From assembly GCA_964247055.1 (NCBI GenBank), contig OZ176052.1, positions 2,604,001 to 2,668,000 of the forward strand: DNA of 64,000 nucleotides, written 5' to 3'. Made by a program: the position numbers and the translations under genes. Numbering within the stretch: position 1 is the stretch's first letter; every line of letters starts with the position of its first letter. Below the pieces are notes generated by a model that worked only from the letters and a program-made list of their open reading frames with translations, had not been told where the DNA came from and did no database searches. The stretch comes from Paragordius varius (Eukaryota > Nematomorpha). Shown here piece after piece: positions 11,401-23,390 of the stretch.

Positions 11401-13650
11401 TTATTTGTACACGACTGGAAAATTCAATTGGGTAGCAAGTACGTTTGCTGATTTCATTACGGTATGGAAGGCGGGAGGAGTTATTAGCCTCATTATTATT
11501 TTACCATTATTGAAACACAAATGTAAGTTGACAGATTTGGTTGTATGTGTTATGGGAATGTCATCTTCGATCCTGGGCTCACTTTTGTTTGGATTAGCTA
11601 AGGAGAGCTACGAAATGTTTATTGGTAGTTATGCATACATATTATTTAAATTATATTTGGTTAAGGTATAAAAGATTGTAATTTGTATATACTCTATCCA
11701 TTGATATAGTTTCATATCTGTTTTATTTTTGCAAAAAAGCAGGGATTAGAAGGAACCGGCACCAAAACCATAGCTTTTTTTAACTGCCCTGGAACCTAAT
11801 CGGTTTAATAACCAAAATATTCTTAGTAGTTTCTAACAACATATTGAATTTTTAATAAAATACTTTAATATATCAACTAATTTATTTGAAAAAAAGTTTT
11901 TATTTTTTTTGCTTTTTGGCTATTTATCATTATATTTTAAAAATAACCACTCTGTGGAATTTGCGTAAAATCAGAATAAAAATAAAATATTAAAACATAA
12001 TGTGTAAATCTCATTTTTTCAAAAAATGATATCTCTTGAAATATTATGGTTATAAAATTGTCAAAATCCAATAATCAAGCTAAACAAAAAAAATATTTTT
12101 TTGTATTGATTTATAATTGTTGTGATATATATTTCAGCGGCTGTGGTTAGCATGATGGATGTGGTTCCATGTATTATTGTACGATCAAGTATTTCGCAAG
12201 ACGTGGGCAATAAATATTTGGGTATAAAAAATTAACTTATGAGTTTTGACATGGACCTTAAATATAACCAATTTTAAAAAAAAAATTTAAATAAATATTA
12301 AATAATGTTAAAAAATTTTAATTTAATGATATTTTTATAATTTAAATTATATTTGTCTATATGTCATGTTCAAAGACTATAAAAATGAAGTAATATTTTT
12401 ACCACCATTTTTTATGTTAATCTTCTATATTATATTAAATGTATCATTATTTTGTAAATATGATTATTAAATAATTGATAAAGTAATATCTATATTTTTA
12501 CTATAATCATGTTTGTGATTTAAAATATTTTACCATTGAAATTGTTTTCAACTGTTATAAGTAAGTATTAATTTTTACGGGTTTTAGAATGGATTATATA
12601 TTTTATTTTTTCAAAGATATTTGAATTTATTTTTTTAATCCTTTCTGAATTTTTTATAAAGAATGTGCATTGGGGAAGTTTTATCTCAGAGCTGTAGGCT
12701 TGTAAAAAAATAAAACAGCTGTTAATTATATTTATCTATATTCTCTCAAAATATTATCAAAAGTCGGATAATTTATTTTATAATAAAAACATAATATTAG
12801 CGATTTAAAAAAAATTCAAAAAAATATATGGCGAAAGTTTGAGTTGAGATTTTCTCGTTATACATCTTTGTATAATCCGCTTGGAAACCAATATCATAGA
12901 TATAAATTTGCCCATTAAGTACATAACTATTCCAAAAAGGAATGAAATGTAAATTCCATTCAAAATTAACTTGTAATCCAATTGTTATATATTTATATAC
13001 AATAAGCATTTTAACGGTTGCTTATTTCACACTATAGTTGGGCAATTTGCTACACAATAGTGTATAAAAAACCAAATATCTTAAATAAACAATTTTTTCC
13101 TTCTTTTTTTCCATACACTAGCTTGCAAATTGCCCAACTATAGTGTGAAATAAGGAACCATTAAAATGCATACTGTATATATAATACTAGGACAGGTTTT
13201 TGCCCTAATAGCTAGTACAACTTCATTGTCATCCATTCTCTCAAGTTTGGCATATACCAAGCTATATGAATATTCACTTTTGACTCATGAGGGGAAACCT
13301 CTACTAAACAAAATGGGCTCCAGTTTGGTGTATTACTTTTCGGTACTTTTGTTGGCAATTATATTCCCACTTTTATGGTACTTTATTTTTTGTGTCCCAT
13401 TTGTTAGGCCATAGATTTTTTTCCGTTTACGTACCATTTATAAGTTCAATGATGATTTAGGTGGTCTCATTCTCTTGATAAACGAATCAAAGAACAGAAA
13501 AAACGTGGTATAAAGGAAATGGAAAAGTCTCAAGATTTAAATAAAGATTTAGTTCCCATTGATGAACCATCTAAAAAATTGAATGTAATGGATCCGAGAA
13601 ATTTAGATAATATAGAATTTATTGATATGGGAAGTAACCCAATATTATAG
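8494..13650 (+). CDS. SLC46-like major facilitator transporter, five exons, 608 aa
   Basis: Exons are 8494-9619, 11385-11624, 12138-12221, 13191-13377 and 13461-13650; every join keeps phase (1,1,1,2). The protein has an MFS fold: TM1 near residues 20-40, then a long loop with several N-glycosylation sequons (NFT, NTS), and an MFS motif A relative GLWSDYFSR at 155-163 between TM2 and TM3. A basic RRRKLRLR loop follows TM6. The second half starts with GEYNTLYLYTTGKFNW, a pattern typical of SLC46 (proton-coupled folate and related solute carriers) where it enters TM7. A hydrophilic tail of about 60 residues is cytosolic by analogy. The substrate cannot be read from the sequence. Length exceeds the usual 450-480 residues of the family because of the extracellular loop, the middle loop and the tail. 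The 1.77-kb first intron holds a MITE-A copy. The family call is by motif, without alignment. Confidence 0.82.
9991..10538. mobile_element. MITE family A copy 1, 548 bp, flanked by TTAA
   Basis: It begins TTAACAGTTCGATTCAAATTGGG and ends CCAAGTGTTAA, so the terminal repeats sit inside TTAA on both sides, the target-site habit of piggyBac-like elements. It aligns along its whole length with 15879-16447. It lies in intron 1 of the SLC46-like gene and has no coding capacity. Confidence 0.75.
12993..13182. repeat. Foldback hairpin element, arms about 60 bp, beside a splice acceptor
   Basis: The left arm (12993 to about 13052) is mirrored by the right arm (about 13124-13182); both contain TATTTCACACTATAGTTGGG and GCAATTTGC. 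Outside this core the arms continue with a few mismatches through GCATTTTAAYGGTT to TATACA. The loop is about 70 bp. The element ends some 8 bp before the acceptor of exon 4 (exon start 13191) of the SLC46-like gene, so the right arm supplies the sequence just upstream of that splice site. Confidence 0.85.
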
Positions 13651-15218
13651 ATATATCATTATACACCTTAAATAAATCGATTGATACTATATTTCATGTT
13701 GCGATCGAACTTGTATCCTAACAATGGATAATTGCGTACTTTTTATTTATATACTCATAATTTTTTAAGTTTAGCGATTTAGTTTTTTTAATTTTGAATC
13801 TATATATATAATGATAAATCTTTTCTTCAAGACCATATTTTTAGACCTTGATCTTTTTTATAACTGACCGTGTTGCAAATTAGGAAATAGAAAAGATTCT
13901 CTTATATATATTTTTTGATATTGTATTTATTTACTTTATTTTGGATGAATTAAGGTTATATCTCAAAAAAGTTTGTCTTTGGGTTGGTTGTATTGCCCTT
14001 ATAATTTCAATTTTTACTGCTCAGAATATATATATATATATATTATATATATAATTGTTTTGTATACACTGTATACATCATTCATAAATGCGCTAAAAAT
14101 TGGCCATTTTCGATTGACGCCTATTTCATAAAAACTTGATGGCTTAATCAATATTATATTAGCTTCAGATTTTACCAAAAATACAAGTCCCCAAAAAAGC
14201 ATTTTTGAAAAACGTATAACAGTAAAAGAATAAATTAAGCGCTACATAACGTGTGTTGATGGTCGATGGAATTCGCCCTTTTATAAATATATGAAAATGC
14301 AGCCCATACACTTAATATGTGTTTGGAGGCGAAACAGGGCAGGCTAATTTTTTAAACGAATATAGTGTTAAAATTATTTTTGAGATGGGTGGGGCGAAAC
14401 CGAGTTTATATAAAAACAGCTTCCTCACCCTCGGCGCATTCGTAATTTGATAAATAATTTGACCTTTGATTTCGGATGGATCTTTCTGATTTCCGAAAAA
14501 TTGCTATAACAAATATTTTTCCCAAAGATCCCATTTTTAACGGGCGACTATATGATGGAATAAAAAACGCGGTCCTCTGTACATTCACAAATAACATTGA
14601 CAAAACCCTTACTGAATTCCAATAGGCCCATACATTTTTGCGAAATTCCTTAAAACACCATTTTTAGGGGCATGGCAATTAACTGCAGAAACAGAAAAAA
14701 GGGCTATCTTACTCTCGGGGCATTCAAAATTGGTTAAGATATTTCCACTTTAATTCGTATGGGCCTTCTTTTTTTTCCAGAATCACTTAAAATTCAATAT
14801 TTTTAAAAATCTATTCTTACACGGGCGGGGCTAAAAAGGCTAAATCATTTTTGCCGCCTTCCTAAATAGAAATATCATTATTAAAATTGAATAGATCTAG
14901 CAACTTAAAAGCACATCATTTTTTTAAGAATCCCATTTTATTTGGGGGTGGGGAGGGAAGTAGGACAAAATATAAAGAATGGCTAAACTCCCGGTGTGTT
15001 CGTGATACTAATAGAAAATAACTTTTATCGAAAAACATTCACTTCCGGAATTCAAACCAAAAATTGTGCAGATACCAATTCCTTAAGAAGTTTGGGTTAA
15101 ATTTATAGGCTTATTTTAAAAGGTTCGTCTAAAATCTGGGGGGCATAAAAAATTACCTGATAAAACTTATATATTCTGATAGGAAAATGTATCAAGATTA
15201 TCAAGGTGCTTTTTGTTT
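13651..15218. repeat. Degenerate G-rich repeats downstream of the SLC46-like gene
   Basis: Between about 14280 and 15060 a motif pattern recurs roughly every 130-280 bp: ATCCCATTTT or ACACCATTTTT, then a G-rich GGGTGGGGC or GGGCGGGGC block, then CTCnCGG and CATTCG. Copies are well diverged. The stretch has clearly more G+C than its surroundings. Short minus-strand open frames here (14014-14202, 14406-14603) show no family or splice support. Confidence 0.5.
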
Positions 15219-16775
15219 TGGCCCTTATACTAAGTTTTTTACACTTTGATAAGTGGTCCATATCAGAAAATGTCAAAATTTCCGCACATTTTTTAAATAA
15301 TATATTTGGTTAAAGAAATGCATTCAAAAAATCCCCAATTTTTGCGCTTCTAAAATGAGCTAGTTCTATTAAAATAAACGAAAAAATGCCGGAATTGCGC
15401 GATAAAGATTTTAAAACATATAATAAAATTTGACATCAAAAAATATTTTTAAAAAATGCAGCATACATTTCACAAAATTAATTTTTAGCAAAATTTTGTT
15501 GTTGCATACTTCATACTATTTTTAGATATGATGAAAACGATATAGAAACGTTTTTAGATTCTAAATTAAACCACCTTTTCCATCGAATTCGATGATGCCT
15601 AACATTTCTATCGCTTCAGAATTTTAATTTAGAGGACAGATTACTTTCAAATTTATGATTTCTGTAAAAAATCAATTTATATTAACTTAAATTTGACAAA
15701 GAAACTTTTTAATTAAAATTGTGAGGCAAACTGTTCATCATTAAAAGTGTAAACTATTAGAAGGCGTTTGTATGCTGTTTCCATCCTACCTTGCAACATG
15801 AAGTACGCTTCAACAAAATTTTGCTAAAAATATAATTTTTTAAAGGTACTTAAACAATATTTTTAGTTGATATTAAAATTAACACTTCGATCAAATTGGG
15901 GTATCTAAATACCCCAGACTAAATTTGAATTAGGATTTTTAAAAAACTACTGAATGAAACGGTCCCAATTTAAATTTATGCTTCTATCCTATTAAAAATT
16001 ATATAAATATGCAAAAAATTCTAAATAAAATTTTGTTTTGAGAAAGTTCCATGTCAAACTACTACGACGCCATTTTTATTTTACAAAATTTTTGCAATAT
16101 ATCGTCTTCATTTAATTTTAAGGGTAAAATTAAAGCTAATTTTTTATTTAATTTATATCAAACATTGATATATATTTTGTTTTATTTTTCAATTTTACCA
16201 TTGCATATATGTCACGTTGACAAAATTTTAAACTTTCGGTTTTAGCTTAAAATAAGTTATATCAAGTATTTTTGAATAAATTTTTTTATATATATCGGTT
16301 TATTAATGTTATAGAAGTGCAAATTTTTGCTTGGTTTCGATTTCTTCCATATTTTGAAAAGAATATAATTTTAAACAGGCCTGGGGTATCTAACTACCCC
16401 AAATTGAATCGAAGGACTCAAATGAATGAGTTGTATCCAAGTGTTAACAATATATTTAAAATTTTATCGCGCCATCCCGGCATTTTTGAGTTTATTTTTA
16501 TAGAACTAGTTCATTTAAAAGGAACGAAAAAATTTTAGACTTTCGGAGCTCAATTTAAATATAAAAATTGTTAAAAAAAAATTGTTTCACTTTAAAAAAT
16601 AGTTTAGATATTTTAAGTGATATTTTTTGGAAAGAAATACTTTTTACCAAAAAAATTTTTTTATAAAAATGTGCGCAAGTTTTGCCATTTTTTGATATGG
16701 AACACTTACCAAAAATTAAATAACCTTATATCACTAACAGGTTATTTTTGTGACTGTGTTATAAAAAATGGGCTT
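15219..16775. mobile_element. MITE family E copy interrupted by a MITE family A copy
   Basis: The left end TGGCCCTTATAC...TCAGAAAATG...CGCACATTTT (15219 to about 15300) is mirrored at about 16660-16775 by AAAATGTGCGCAAG...CCATTTTTTGATATGG. Between them, 15879-16447 is a complete MITE-A. Removing that insert leaves an element of about 1 kb, close to the 1.1-kb copy at 57897-59030. Confidence 0.65.
15879..16447. mobile_element. MITE family A copy 2, 569 bp, flanked by TTAA
   Basis: TTAA flanks at 15879-15882 and 16444-16447. Just inside each end is a near-palindrome able to form a hairpin: GGGGTATCTAAATACCCC on the left and GGGGTATCTAACTACCCC on the right. The body is shared with 9991-10538 and with the copies beyond 63286. 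The open frames at 16051-16245 and 16272-16538 fall in the repeat and are not genes. Confidence 0.82.
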
Positions 16776-17129
16776 CGCTTATCGGAAATTTTCAAACTCG
16801 CAATTTAGTCAATTTCCATTTTTTTAACCTCCATATTTTACCATGATTGAGAGATTACCTACCTCTCCTTAGGCGCAAAATTTCAAACTTCAACTTGAAT
16901 GTCTAAAACAGTGGTATTCACCAAAAAAATTTGACGGGCCAAATAAAATATATTTTTTTTTCGAGGGCTATGAACCTTATAATGGCAAATATTCCATAGC
17001 TATTTAACACATATGCACATATTTATACTCTAAGTCAGCACAATGAATTTCTTGCGGATCGCATGTAAATCCAGCTAAATCGTTTACCATTTAGTTAAAA
17101 AAATTAAAATATTTTGGTAACAATTTTTA

Positions 17130-20100
17130 TTTCGATATTAACCAATATTTTTTGACAAATTTGGTTTCACCTCATGACAGGCCAATCTTAATACGTCGTC
17201 CATATGATCATCGGTTAAGCGGTTTCTGTATGTATTCTTGACATATTTTATTTTTGAATATGACGTCTCACACGTATAAGTTGAGGGAAAAAGAGTTAGG
17301 ATAACTTGGGCACATTTTGTATATTTTTATATTTATTTGGAACATCTTGCCAAAACTCTATATATTTTTTTCTCTACGATTCTCTTTGAATATCCAAATT
17401 GGAATTTTTAAAACCTACGAAATGTTCAATGATATACGCCTGATCAAAACCGAAATGCTCTCAAGTTCTTTAATATTGAATATATACATATGCCATGGAT
17501 TTTCAACGAGTTTTAATCAATTTTTGATATAATTTAATTTTTGAAATCTGAATTATGGGCCTAATGAATAAAAACAAGCACCTACTGGGTAGTAGGTGCT
17601 TGATAGTATGTACCAGTTTTTGAAAAAACATTGAATAAAAATAGGTGCTTACTATCATGTACGTACTTAAGTCTTTAGTATGTGTAAAATGTTTATTTTC
17701 ATTTTGTTTTTTGTTAGTTTTCGATTTCATTCATAAAATGCGTTTGAAAAATTCATAAAGAAAATTAGAAAGTCTAACTTTTGGAAAATAAATATCGATT
17801 ATCTACCCATATTTTTACATATTAATACACATTTATTCATAAATACACAAAAAATAAATCAAAATAATGTAATGTTTGAACAATTGAATCTCGTTTCATT
17901 TTGCCAGCCTTGAGTATTTGGGTTAGATCAATATTTGCTTCACAATCCTCCGCATATTCAATATCAAAATATGAATTAATTTGGATACATTATGTATGGA
18001 ACATGTTAATATAAGTTTTGGGATTCGTTCTAGATTTAAACGAATTTCATTACCAGGTATAGGAAATCGGGTCTTCATCTGACCGAAAACCAGCGCTCGA
18101 TAATGCTTCTTTCAGAACAATGTAATTTATTGAATTTTTTCCGTTATCGATCATCGTATTTTTGAAGGGGGTTAGGAGCCAGGATGATAGAATATGGATA
18201 TCCATTATTACCTAACAAACAGAAATCATTTTATTTGCACATATATGACTGAACAATCGTGTTTCGCCATATCCTTGAATCATGTACATATCCTGGCCAT
18301 TGTGCAACGTATGTAATTTCTCTTCATTGGCATTACATGTAAATTGTACATTGAGGGTACATCAACCCTTTCTATTTATATAGGCCTCAACATTTCTTTA
18401 GGTCTTAATATTTCAAAGTATGAACAAACTATGCAACCAATAGCAGTTGGCATTTTATATTTGGATAGCCATAATTTGCCATATTAAGCTCTTCAAATGA
18501 CTTGGAAATTTTTACCCAATGAGATTTTGATATTATTTCGTCCATAACTTTAGGTATAGTTTTGCATATTGTGGAACTATGAACGTTAAAATCATGTCCT
18601 ATACCCGCTTGATATCCCGGATCTCCAAGAAATCTTAACACAAAATCTAGATTATGATATTATAAATTCCATATGCATCCTGGGACTTAGTTTCCTAAAA
18701 GATATATTTAATTTTTAACCAAAATATGAAAAGGTCATTTTATCTTAGTCATAACTCGAATTTGAATAAATCGGTGGTTTTTTATATAGAAAATAGCTTC
18801 ATTCAAAAATATTCACTCAAATATAAAAAAGTTAAATGTTTATAATATAAAATTAAGGTCATTATAAAGAATATAAACTCAAATATTTTACACAAAAATG
18901 AAATGATGGAAGAAAATGATATAATTCTGGACATTCTTGGAAAAAAACCAATATTTTTTAACAAGAGTAATAATCTCTGCAAATTGAACTCACAAAGCTT
19001 AAAATAGAGTAGGAAAAATTTATTATTAATAATAAAGCAAATAATATTTAATAAATATATTAATAAGTTTATATTTATATATATATGAATCATGTATAAA
19101 AAAACATTTATCTTAGAAATTTTATAAAAATATAACCGGTATTATTTTAAGTGAAAAAATTATAGTTTAAAATGTTGCCATTTACCAGCTTAAAAAAAAC
19201 CAGTAAGTACTAGGTAAAATTTGTAAAAAGACAATTTTTATTCAATGATATTTATCAGTAAATACTGGTAAACATAGTACGTACTGGATAGTAAAAACAA
19301 TATAATTTTTTATTCAATACATAGCTAGTATATACTGGAAAAAACCTAGTTTTTAGCATATACTAGCTTTTATTCAGCAGGCCCTATATCTCATTAGATA
19401 AAAATGTAAGATGATCTATTATTAAATTAATCTCCGCGGTAAATTCCATATTTTCTTCATGAATCTTTTTAAGTGTTGGAAAATATAGGAGTGTTTAATT
19501 TATAAAATCTAGTTTATATTATTAATTTTAAAAGATATTACATTAGCAAATTGATTTATTATTTTGCTTCCTTAACGACGTATTAAAAAAGTTTATAATA
19601 ATGTCGCAAAGGTAGGCTAACGAAACCCACCATATGTCGCTATTAATTTCCTCGTCAAACTTTCTGTTATCTTTTATAAATAGAATTTCATGTCTTAAAA
19701 CAAAAAATCTATTTAATACTTTGCTATAACCATCTCACAGCGGTGTACAAAAGAATATAATCAAACTCACTGTCGATATCTTTCAAAAGGTTTTTGAATT
19801 TACGGCGGTTGAATTCACTGCCACGGTTGCGGTTAACTATATCCACAACCGTTTTAATTACTGAATTCAGTGATTCATCTTTTACACGCGAAACCAAGTT
19901 TGATGAATAAAGCAGTGAAAGGATAAAATATTTTGTAAATTATATTTGTTTTTCAAAAGAGGAATAAATCTTTTGGTTATTCCAATCATAGAGGGATAGC
20001 CATCTGTGCAGATTGAAACCATTTTTTCATAGATATACCATTATTATCGAAAAAGGTGTTAATTATTTTGAGAAAATCACTTCCTTTCGTGGTATTCATT

Positions 20101-20760
20101 GGTACAAATTTTAAATATCTATCGTTGACTATGTTGTCGTTGCAAAATCTTACTAAGAGCGCATTGTACTAATATCAGTGCTAGAATCAATAGCATTACT
20201 AAAATATTTGCAGTTTTTCAGAGCCAATAATGTATTGTAAAAATATATTTAGACATATCTTCTATGCGTCGAGCACATGTTGCAGAAAGTTAAAGTTTTT
20301 TAATTTGCCTCATGATTTGATCTTTATATGGAATTTATCAAATAAAAAAGTGAAACCATTTATTAGACATTCTTTTAGTTGGCAATCAACCAACGGTTTC
20401 ATATTTTTCCTAAAATATAACAAATTTCATACTAAGCTAATTATACAACTTCTGGGAGAAAGCTATGGACATAATAGATTTTCCTTTCTGGTATAATTCC
20501 TTAATCTTTTTATATCTTTCGTTTTTCTTTATGATTTTCTGGTAATTTATGAGAAAAATGGATTGTAAAATTCTTTCAATATTGTATTTTTTTATAATTA
20601 TGTTCTCCTTACATATAGCGCAGGTAACAACATTTTTATTTTAAACGACAAAGAATTTATCTTCCCATTCTTTTTAAAGGGCGATTCGGATAATTTACGT
20701 TTTTTAGCATTAGATGTTATCCTTTGAATTTATGTTTAAATAATATGTAAATTTTTTCAA
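17130..20760 (-). pseudogene. Degenerate GTF2IRD2/ZBED-type hAT transposase of the outer element
   Basis: Read right to left. The N-terminal part near 20500-20230 resembles MKPFVDGQLVKECLI and ends with the family phrase ARRIEDMSKYI. The region near 20200-20000 matches ALKNCKYFSNAIDSSTD and MNTTKGSDFL. The stretch 19900-19720 contains VNRNRGSEFNRRKFKNLL then DIDSEFD, the equivalent of the usual LNHRQFKxFLEEIDAEYGD block. The C-terminal dimerisation region at about 17300-17140 contains TYTCETSYSKIKYVK and RNRLTDDHMDDVLRLACHE. The reading frame is broken by stops and shifts and by the Harbinger insertion at 17557-19384, which separates the last part from the rest. Confidence 0.8.
17554..19387 (-). 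mobile_element. PIF/Harbinger transposon nested in the outer hAT, 1.83 kb
   Basis: The element covers 17557-19384. Ends are GGGCCTAATGAATAAAAAC and, in reverse complement, GGGCCTGCTGAATAAAAGC. TAT flanks both sides (17554-17556, 19385-19387), consistent with the 3-bp target duplication of this superfamily. A transposase remnant lies on the minus strand at about 18645-18100: the open piece 18429-18641 contains RFLGDPGYQAGIGHDF, STICKTIPKVMDEI and the phrase YGYPNIKCQL, as in HARBI1-type proteins. Beyond it, in shifted frames, come a WPG-VHDSRIWRN-like block and LGNNGYPYS, matching the conserved WPGSxHDSR and LGDSGYP blocks. Several stops and shifts break it. Confidence 0.85.
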
Positions 20761-21192
20761 AAATAGGAATATAATTTGAATTACGCTATAAAAAAACAAG
20801 TTGAAATTTAATGATGTTTATTTGAAAAATAATTTATGGGAATGAGTTATAAAAAATGAGACGGGAATATGAAATGAATATTTATATGCAGGTTTGGGTG
20901 AAAGTAAGGTGACCAGACGTCCCGCTTTTGGCGGGACAGTCCCGCTTTTTCACACTTTGTCCCGCGTCCCGGTACGTTTTTAAAATGTCCCGCTTTTTCA
21001 CGATTATATAAAAAAAATTTTTTTTAATACTAATAAATTTTTTTATCCGTTTATATTTTTTATCATTAAATATCTTTAAAATCTATTCAATTTTAAATTA
21101 AAATTTTTTATTTTTAAATTAAAATTTTTATTTTTTTCGAATTTATATCATATGATTATACATTTCTTCCTACTACTACTGTCATCATTATC

Positions 21193-21590
21193 AAAAAGCC
21201 AAGTTAATACCACAAATCTCTAGATTAAAAGACAAATTAATAATACCACAAATCGGTAGCTTACATGTTTATTTCAGAAAATTAAGGTAATATAATATTT
21301 ACTATGCTAATATTTTAGTTTTATTACTTGCAAACATATCAAAAAGCCAAATTAATACCACAAATCGGTAGTTTAAAAGACAAATTGATACCACAAATCG
21401 GTACCTTACACGTTTATTCCAGAAAGTTAAGGTAATATAATATTTTAGTTTTATTACTTGCCAACATTATTAAAAAGCCAAATTAATACCACAAATCGGT
21501 AGCTTAAAAGACAAATTGATACCACAAATCGGTACCTTACACGTTTATTCCAGAAAATTAAGGTAATATAATATTTATTATACTAATAGT
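21193..21590. repeat. Three tandem units of 130-150 bp inside the inner hAT
   Basis: Units begin near 21193, 21340 and 21472. Each contains AAAAGCCAAATTAATACCAC, two copies of ACCACAAATCGGTA, then TTATTYCAGAAA and TTAAGGTAATATAATATTT. Each lies upstream of the transposase remnant, the usual place for sub-terminal transposase-binding repeats in hAT elements; that role is inference. Confidence 0.8.
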
Positions 21591-21600
21591 AGTTAATAAA

Positions 21601-23390
21601 TATGATCACAAAAAGAGGTTGTAAATTCAACGATGAATTAATGAAAGTTTTTCTTTTATCAAAAAAACGAAAAATGAATCATCTGTTAAATGTCTTATAT
21701 GCGAGGGGGAATTCACCCTAGCACATGGTGGCAAGCATGATATTACAAAGCATATGGAAACACAGAAACAAACTTTTTTTAGATATGGTGGCATCATCTT
21801 ACAAAATGAGCGGTTTTTCGAAAAACCGCTTTTGGAGAAGAGAAAAGAATTTGGCACTAGCTGAGGGCGTGTTATCTTTTCACGCCGTTAATCACAATCA
21901 TTCCTTTAGATCTATGGACTGTACCTCACAGGTTATTCGCACCTTATTCAATAAAAAATTTACATGTACCCGTACAAGGGCTGAAGCCATTGAATGCAAT
22001 GTCCTTTCGCCACATGCATTTTCTGAAAACAAAAAGATTTACTGAAAATTAATTTCTCATCGCTATACTTTGATGCATCTCGCAAGGAAACAAAATTATT
22101 TCCCACTTTAATAAGATATTTTGATCCAGAAACTGGAGTAATTAAAATTTTAGATTTTATTTCGCTACCCGGTGTAAATTCCGACATAAGTTTTACTTCA
22201 ATAATGAATATTTTAGAAAATAATAATTTAAAAGACAAAATCATCGCATATAGCGCTGATACCATTACGAACTTCGGTGGAAAAGCAAAAAGGGGAACGA
22301 ATAATATTCATAAATTAGCAGATAATCTTAATTAAAACATTATTGGCGTTGGGTGTGCAGCGCATATAATACACAACGCTATTCAAACAGCTGCTGATTT
22401 GTTACCCCTAGATGTGGAAAATTTAATTATTAAAATATATATCTTTTTTATATATACACCGTACGCGTTGAAACGCTTAAGGAATTCTGTGAAAATGCAG
22501 AAGTTCAATATCAAAAAATGCTTGGATATTGTAAAACTCGTTGGTTAGCTCTTCTGCCAGCTATCGGAAGAATTTTAAAAATGTATGATCCTTTAATATC
22601 CTATTTTTTATCACAGGACAAATGTGCTACAACTTTGGAAAAGTTTTTTGAAAGTGTTTCTTCAAAAATATGATTAGAGTCCCTACATAATCAAGCTTCT
22701 CTCTTTCAAAATGTTATTAAATTGATAGAGGGTGACAAAACTTCGGCAATTGAATTAGTCAATTAAGTTAGAACCTAATTCCAATGTCAAGAAAGGTTAG
22801 AAAATAATTTTATACCATTAACCATCCGCAATATAAATAATTTAGAAAAACAAGGCTTAATCAATCGCCAAGATATCCTGTACCATATAAAAATGTTTTA
22901 TACAAACTGTAAAGATTATGTGGAAGACTGGACGACGCAATTCAATGAAATTTATCATTTTCATTGGATAACATTAAAACCATAATTTAATTGGTGCGAT
23001 GTTCAAAAATCATTTGATTATATCTGTTCCCAAAAATTATTAGTTAAAAGATATTATAATAATGAAAAACTTAAATTATGGACAAAAAAATATACAGTAG
23101 AAAAGAAATGGTTGGAAATATTTCATCATTTTGAAGCCAACTATATTACATACAATCATATTTTAAAAATGGATTTCGCATTATGTTTATCTGGAACAAC
23201 GCTGCTACTGAGCGCGTTTTCTCCACAGTAAATCAGGTGTGGACATCGGAAAAATCAAATTTAAATGTTAAAACTTTAAAGGCCGTTTTATCTGTCAAAT
23301 ATAATTTGACAAATTCTTGTGAATACTTCTAAAATATTTTAAAAAATGATGACAATCTGCTAAAACGCATTCAATATACCAAAGAATAAA
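21601..23390 (+). pseudogene. Degenerate hAT transposase of the inner element
   Basis: In shifting frames the plus strand shows a BED-type zinc finger near 21690-21770 (CLICEGEF then AHGGKHDITKHMET). Next comes EGVLSFHAVNHNHSFRSMDC with CTRTRAEAIECNVLSPHAF (about 21860-22020), and a catalytic-region stretch with RYFDPETGVIKILDF, YSADTITNFGGKAKRGTNNI and GVGCAAHIIHNAIQTAADLL (22100-22400). The C-terminal dimerisation block is near 23185-23330 (CLSGT, then VWTSEKSNLNVKTLKAVLSV). The layout is that of hAT proteins with an N-terminal BED finger. Stops and frame changes show it is dead. Confidence 0.8.

Noticed and set aside
16051-16538. Two plus-strand open frames
   Set aside because: They lie in MITE-A and its flank; other copies of the element do not keep the frames.
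20230-20496. Plus-strand open frame of 88 codons
   Set aside because: It is antisense to the N-terminal part of the outer hAT transposase remnant.
21193-21590. Regularly spaced repeats that could suggest a CRISPR array
   Set aside because: Units are long, contiguous tandem repeats inside a eukaryotic transposon, without unique spacers or cas genes.
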